DNA of 7,388 nt from Armatimonadota bacterium (GTDB lineage: Bacteria > Armatimonadota > UBA5829), in the NCBI GenBank assembly GCA_023398345.1, contig JAEWSK010000185.1, positions 1-7,388 of the forward strand, written 5' to 3'. The notes below the pieces were generated by a model. That model did not search any database and had not been told where the DNA came from. It was given only the letters and a program-made list of their open reading frames with translations. Below, piece by piece: positions 4,669 through 7,388 of the stretch (position 1 is its first letter; each line of letters starts with the position of its first letter). Position numbers and translations under genes: made by a program.

Positions 4669-5346
4669 AAAACACTAGTTTTGACGCTTCTTTTTGTTAT
4701 CGTAATTGGGGGTGCGTGCCTCGCAGAAACAGCGACGATTGACCTCTATACTGGGTGGAATATGATTTCGGCTCCGCTTGTTCCACTACAGCCTGATCCG
4801 ATGGTCGTTTTTTCGAATGCCGCTGATGGTATTGATGGACTTTTGTCTCGATATGATCCGAGTCTCGGGGGTATTGGCTACGACTCACTTGATACGTCCC
4901 TTTTTGGCAATGTGCTACTAGGTGATGGTTATTGGCTGAACTCATACGCTTCTGGGCACCAACTTATCCAATATGAGGGTGTGGCCGATGGCGTTCCCGA
5001 TGGTGACGGCAACAAGACAGATATGTGGATATCGCTTCCTGGTGCTGGAGAGCTGGGTGCATGGCACCAGATTGGTCAGCCATTTGCTCATGATACTCCA
5101 GTCGATCCGAACTATGATGGTACTGGCAGCGGTATCTACTTTACGGATGGGACGACACTCAAGACTTGGTCTGAAGCTGTAGAGGCTAACTGGGTTGATG
5201 CTAAAATCTCGGGTTACGATCCTGCAAGCGGAGGCATTGATGTTCAGTATGATGGTCTTGGCGGTGACGACACTCTCCGCGCAGGACGCGGATACTGGTT
5301 CCTCACATTCAGACCGAACCTTGCTATGATTATCCCGGCTGACTAG
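4666..5346 (+). CDS. Exported protein with two copies of a 'GWNMIS...GYW' domain
   Basis: This encodes 226 residues. The signal peptide (about 1-20, ending CLA) has Cys18 but no good lipobox, so signal peptidase I cleavage is likelier than lipoprotein processing. The mature protein is acidic and Gly/Asp-rich and looks like two related halves. The first has 'GWNMISAPLVPL' (30-41), 'YDPSLGGIGYDSL' (63-75) and 'GDGYW' (86-90). The second has 'AWHQIGQPF' (132-140), 'YDPASGGIDVQYDGL' (184-198) and 'GRGYW' (207-211). 'GWN-(L/M)-(I/V)-S-x-P' segments occur in many secreted or surface proteins of environmental bacteria, with no known activity. There is no PEP-CTERM tail; the protein ends shortly after the second repeat (MIIPAD), so it is probably periplasmic or released. 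It forms a one-gene unit between the promoter at 4538 and the terminator at 5407. Confidence 0.82.
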   Translation: MKTLVLTLLFVIVIGGACLAETATIDLYTGWNMISAPLVPLQPDPMVVFSNAADGIDGLLSRYDPSLGGIGYDSLDTSLFGNVLLGDGYWLNSYASGHQLIQYEGVADGVPDGDGNKTDMWISLPGAGELGAWHQIGQPFAHDTPVDPNYDGTGSGIYFTDGTTLKTWSEAVEANWVDAKISGYDPASGGIDVQYDGLGGDDTLRAGRGYWFLTFRPNLAMIIPAD

Positions 5347-5406
5347 TTCGCCAAAGCAAAATTTGATCTGGCCACTAAGTGTTCTTGGGGTGCTTCCCCT
5401 TGGAAT

Positions 5407-5446
5407 GGGTGGTTGGCTGAATAAGCCAACCACCCTTAATTTTTTG
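5407..5446 (+). terminator. Rho-independent terminator of the GWNMIS-protein gene
   Basis: A perfect 12-pair stem, GGGTGGTTGGCT (5407-5418) with AGCCAACCACCC (5424-5435), has a five-base GAATA loop and is followed by TTAATTTTTTG. A small GGGG/CCCC hairpin lies just before it (5387-5399). It starts about 60 bases after the stop codon. Confidence 0.95.
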
Positions 5447-5472
5447 TCTATTGCCCGACAAATGTTTATCTG

Positions 5473-5486
5473 CCTCAGCGCTGGGG
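5473..5486. promoter_or_regulatory. Short dyad upstream of the OB-like protein gene
   Basis: CC-T-CAGCGCTG-G-GG is a 14-base dyad around the palindrome CAGCGCTG. It lies 45 bases before the -35 element of the next promoter, a plausible position for an activator or repressor site. No second copy was seen in the window, so this is only a candidate. Confidence 0.2.
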
Positions 5487-5530
5487 TAGGATGAGCCTAT
5501 AAAATTGAGCGACATATTATACTTGTCCAC

Positions 5531-5559
5531 TTGCCAAACAAGCAATTGTGAGGTATAAC
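5531..5559 (+). promoter_or_regulatory. Probable sigma70 promoter of the small exported-protein gene
   Basis: TTGCCA (5531-5536), a 17-base spacer and TATAAC (5554-5559) each differ from consensus by one base. The predicted start is near 5566, about 46 bases before the ATG at 5612. Its spacer and flanks do not resemble the repeated TTGACA...TATATT form found elsewhere in the window. Confidence 0.55.
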
Positions 5560-5611
5560 GCTAATATAGGATGCTCGAACTGTCGGCATCGAGAACGAGG
5601 TGAATGTGAGT

Positions 5612-6070
5612 ATGAGATCAGCGATCTTTATATTCTTGATAGTGAGTTGCGTGTTATTGGCGTCTACAGCCTTTGCCACGGATGTAGACCCAGTGTTTGT
5701 CGCCGCCAAGGCGATAGGTGGCAGTGATCTGAATCAATATACCAAGGGTGTGGCTGGCGGATCGGGCCCCAATAATATAGGAATGCTGATAAAGGCGTTC
5801 GGCAAAGTCACCTATGTCGACACAACAAACAAATTTTTCTACATTGATGACGGCACAAACCGAACAGACGGCACCACTCGCACGAATGGCGGCATTGTAT
5901 ACGGCATTAGGGTCAGTTATGGCGGGCTAGCCGCTGGCGTTACAGAAATAACGCCACCCACGGAGAACGCCTACGTTGCGGTAACAGGCATCATAAGCAC
6001 CTTCATGGTAGGCAATATGGTACAGCCCAATGTGCGCGCCAGGCAAGGCGACGACATAAGATATTTCTAA
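5612..6070 (+). CDS. Small exported protein with an OB-fold-like domain
   Basis: This encodes 152 residues. A signal peptide (1-22, ending STAFA-T) precedes a short linker and a beta-rich domain. The domain reads 'GKVTYVDTTNKFFYIDDG' (64-81), then 'YGIRV' (97-101), 'YVAVTGIISTF' (121-131) and 'QPNVRARQGDDI' (138-149). A strand-turn-strand 'GKV...FYIDDG', then 'G(I)RV', then 'V.VTG' and a closing 'R..DDI' strand is the pattern of exported OB-fold domains related to nucleic-acid-binding or accessory modules. No catalytic residues can be named. The ATG at 5612 is chosen because AGGTGA (5598-5603) is eight bases before it; GTG codons at 5600 and 5606 overlap or crowd that site. The next gene begins 84 bases downstream on the same strand and may be partly co-transcribed, although a large inverted repeat intervenes. 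Confidence 0.75.
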   Translation: MRSAIFIFLIVSCVLLASTAFATDVDPVFVAAKAIGGSDLNQYTKGVAGGSGPNNIGMLIKAFGKVTYVDTTNKFFYIDDGTNRTDGTTRTNGGIVYGIRVSYGGLAAGVTEITPPTENAYVAVTGIISTFMVGNMVQPNVRARQGDDIRYF

Positions 6071-6079
6071 ATTACTTGC

Positions 6080-6132
6080 GGGCGGGGTTCTTCGCGGGCA
6101 GATATATTATCTTTTCGCGAAAGGCCTCGCCC
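6080..6132. terminator. Large, nearly symmetrical inverted repeat, terminator-like
   Basis: Three nested stems share one centre (6106): GGGCGGGG (6080-6087) with CCTCGCCC (6125-6132), TTCGCG (6091-6096) with CGCGAA (6116-6121), and AGATA (6100-6104) with TATCT (6108-6112). Symmetrical three-base interruptions separate them. It starts nine bases after the stop of the OB-like protein gene, which suits a terminator. The following sequence (ATTTGCATTATTGC) has only a weak T-tract, so read-through into the next gene is possible. Confidence 0.6.
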
Positions 6133-6154
6133 ATTTGCATTATTGCAGGGACTG

Positions 6155-7388
6155 ATGGCGAGAAAAAACCTCATCATCTATATCAGCGTAGCGCTGCTGG
6201 CGGTGTGTGCATTCGCATGGGCCGATGCTCCAATTTATAACCCCAGCTTCGAGCAGGGGCTTGCCGGTTGGAACACATATTTATATGAGCCTTCCGGCGG
6301 CGGGGATGGCATTGAGCCTATTGTCGGCTGTGTGGGTCTCACGCCCTGCAGTTTCACGCGTCTAGCGCCCTCAATGACCCCAGACGGCTCCAATGTATGC
6401 GGAATCGAATCCTACGAATCTACAGGCAATGGCGGCGTTTGCCAATCATTTGACTGGTCCGGCGGCCCTGCATCAATTACAGTCACAGCTCGCGCCTATT
6501 CACAAAAATACGACGGCACGCCTCTCGACAACGGTTGTCTGGTTAGAATGGGACTTGCGACTGGGGCCACTCAAGATAGATCTGCCGTCAGCACGTGGGT
6601 CAATTTCTCTTGGTCGAACAATTGGCTGCACCGCACAATCAGCATGCCTACTGCAGCGGGGACATACACGCTATTTATAGAGGCATATCAGCCGAGTATT
6701 AGCGTGATAATGTCCACTCTATGGGACAAGGTGGAGTTCGTCGCACAGCCTCCCATACTGGCCACAGGCGCGCCGACCGTCACCGCCAACGATCCGGCCC
6801 ACCCGGACACATCCGTGACGATTAGCTGGACAACCGACATACCCTCAACTTCTCAAATTGACTACGGCCTAACTCCCAATATGGGATCAACGCAGACTAG
6901 CGAGACGCTTTCGACAAGCCACTCGATTACACTCACCGGCCTAACGCATTCGAGGCAATACCATTTCCGGGCCACGAGCACAGCCAATGGCTATGTCGAT
7001 TGGGTCTCGGACGATCTTACGTTTACTACTCCAATTAGCTTTTCTAATATCGTCACAAAGCTCAGTTCTGATGGAACATCTCATATAATCAAGTGGAACA
7101 CGGACGTGTCGGCGACTTCTCAAGTGGAATACTGGTCGGATGTTGATGCACATGTATTCACAACTGAAAACACCGCCTTGAGCACAACGCATGAAGTTTC
7201 GCTTGTTGGCCTTGTGCAAGGCCGCAACTACAGTTTCCGTGTGCATGGACGCAATCAGGCAAACAACTATTCGGACGCTTATTCAGAAATCGGCCGGTTT
7301 TGGACGCTTCCTCCCGTAAGTGTAGCGCTTGCAAATGGCGATTTTGAAGACACGCAAGGCGTTGACGGTCATAGCCTCTACCCATGGG
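6155..7388 (+). CDS. Exported modular surface protein: jelly-roll-like domain, two FN3-like domains (partial at the right edge)
   Basis: The frame is open from the ATG at 6155 to the end of the window: 411 codons plus one base, no stop. The signal peptide is 1-24 (hydrophobic 6-22, ending AWA-D). Residues 27-197 begin 'YNPSFEQGLAGWNTY' and end with a 'WDKVEFVA' strand, the typical start and finish of jelly-roll carbohydrate-binding-type (galactose-binding-like) modules. Two fibronectin-III-like domains follow: about 206-292 ('VTISWTTDIPSTSQIDYG', 'HSITLTGLTHSRQYHFRA') and about 294-385 ('HIIKWNTDVSATSQVEYW', 'HEVSLVGLVQGRNYSFRV'). Then 'LANGDFED' (392-399) looks like the start of another jelly-roll module. 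Such architecture suits a cell-surface or matrix protein binding polysaccharide; no catalytic domain is visible so far. The ribosome-binding site AGGGA (6147-6151) is close to the ATG and modest. A C-terminal sorting signal, if any, lies outside the window. Confidence 0.85.
   Translation, partial: MARKNLIIYISVALLAVCAFAWADAPIYNPSFEQGLAGWNTYLYEPSGGGDGIEPIVGCVGLTPCSFTRLAPSMTPDGSNVCGIESYESTGNGGVCQSFDWSGGPASITVTARAYSQKYDGTPLDNGCLVRMGLATGATQDRSAVSTWVNFSWSNNWLHRTISMPTAAGTYTLFIEAYQPSISVIMSTLWDKVEFVAQPPILATGAPTVTANDPAHPDTSVTISWTTDIPSTSQIDYGLTPNMGSTQTSETLSTSHSITLTGLTHSRQYHFRATSTANGYVDWVSDDLTFTTPISFSNIVTKLSSDGTSHIIKWNTDVSATSQVEYWSDVDAHVFTTENTALSTTHEVSLVGLVQGRNYSFRVHGRNQANNYSDAYSEIGRFWTLPPVSVALANGDFEDTQGVDGHSLYPW

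Noticed and set aside
4942..5433. Minus-strand open frame of 163 codons
   Set aside because: It is antisense to the GWNMIS protein gene and begins inside the perfect terminator hairpin; no start signal was seen.
6393..6680. Plus-strand open frame of 95 codons
   Set aside because: It lies out of frame inside the jelly-roll part of the 6155 gene and has no ribosome-binding site.
6941..7385. Two overlapping minus-strand open frames near the right edge
   Set aside because: They are antisense to the continuous FN3 protein frame, which has clear domain structure.
1..7388. CRISPR arrays, tRNA or rRNA genes, insertion sequences
   Set aside because: No regularly spaced repeats, no cloverleaf or rRNA-like sequence, and no transposase or terminal inverted repeats were seen.

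Overview
The window reads as bacterial chromosome from a diderm-type lineage that uses the PEP-CTERM/exosortase sorting system. Two secreted proteins end in a Pro-Glu-Pro motif, a short hydrophobic segment and an Arg/Lys cluster. The 'GWNMIS' secreted protein, the small OB-like secreted protein and the FN3-rich surface protein together remind me of Armatimonadota or similar environmental phyla. That placement comes from memory of such gene sets, not from a search. GC content is moderate, Shine-Dalgarno sequences are strong and intrinsic terminators are clear.

Layout: positions 2-124 hold the C-terminal tail of a truncated gene, possibly a WYL-domain regulator. Next comes a nucleoid-associated-protein (NA37/YejK-like) gene at 252-1265. 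A PEP-CTERM gene follows (1452-2156), and a shared hairpin terminator separates it from a convergent MEMO1-family gene (amrB, 2221-3081, minus strand). A 525-bp divergent control region (3082-3606) carries two strong sigma70-type promoters, a textbook sigma54 promoter and a possible relic of a PEP-CTERM tail. Four secreted-protein genes then run on the plus strand: a second PEP-CTERM protein (3607-4257), an internally duplicated 'GWNMIS' protein (4666-5346), a small OB-fold-like exported protein (5612-6070), and a modular jelly-roll/FN3 protein that is open at the right edge (6155-7388).

The main pattern is regulatory. Both PEP-CTERM genes are preceded by a GG-N10-GC sigma54 element, and the other secreted genes are not. 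The two PEP-CTERM proteins also share a central motif and look like distant paralogs. This fits the known link between PEP-CTERM/exosortase systems and RpoN with the PrsK/PrsR two-component system. I infer an extracellular-matrix or surface-protein regulon whose exosortase and regulators lie outside the window. A second pattern is three copies of an almost stereotyped TTGACA-N17-TATATT promoter.
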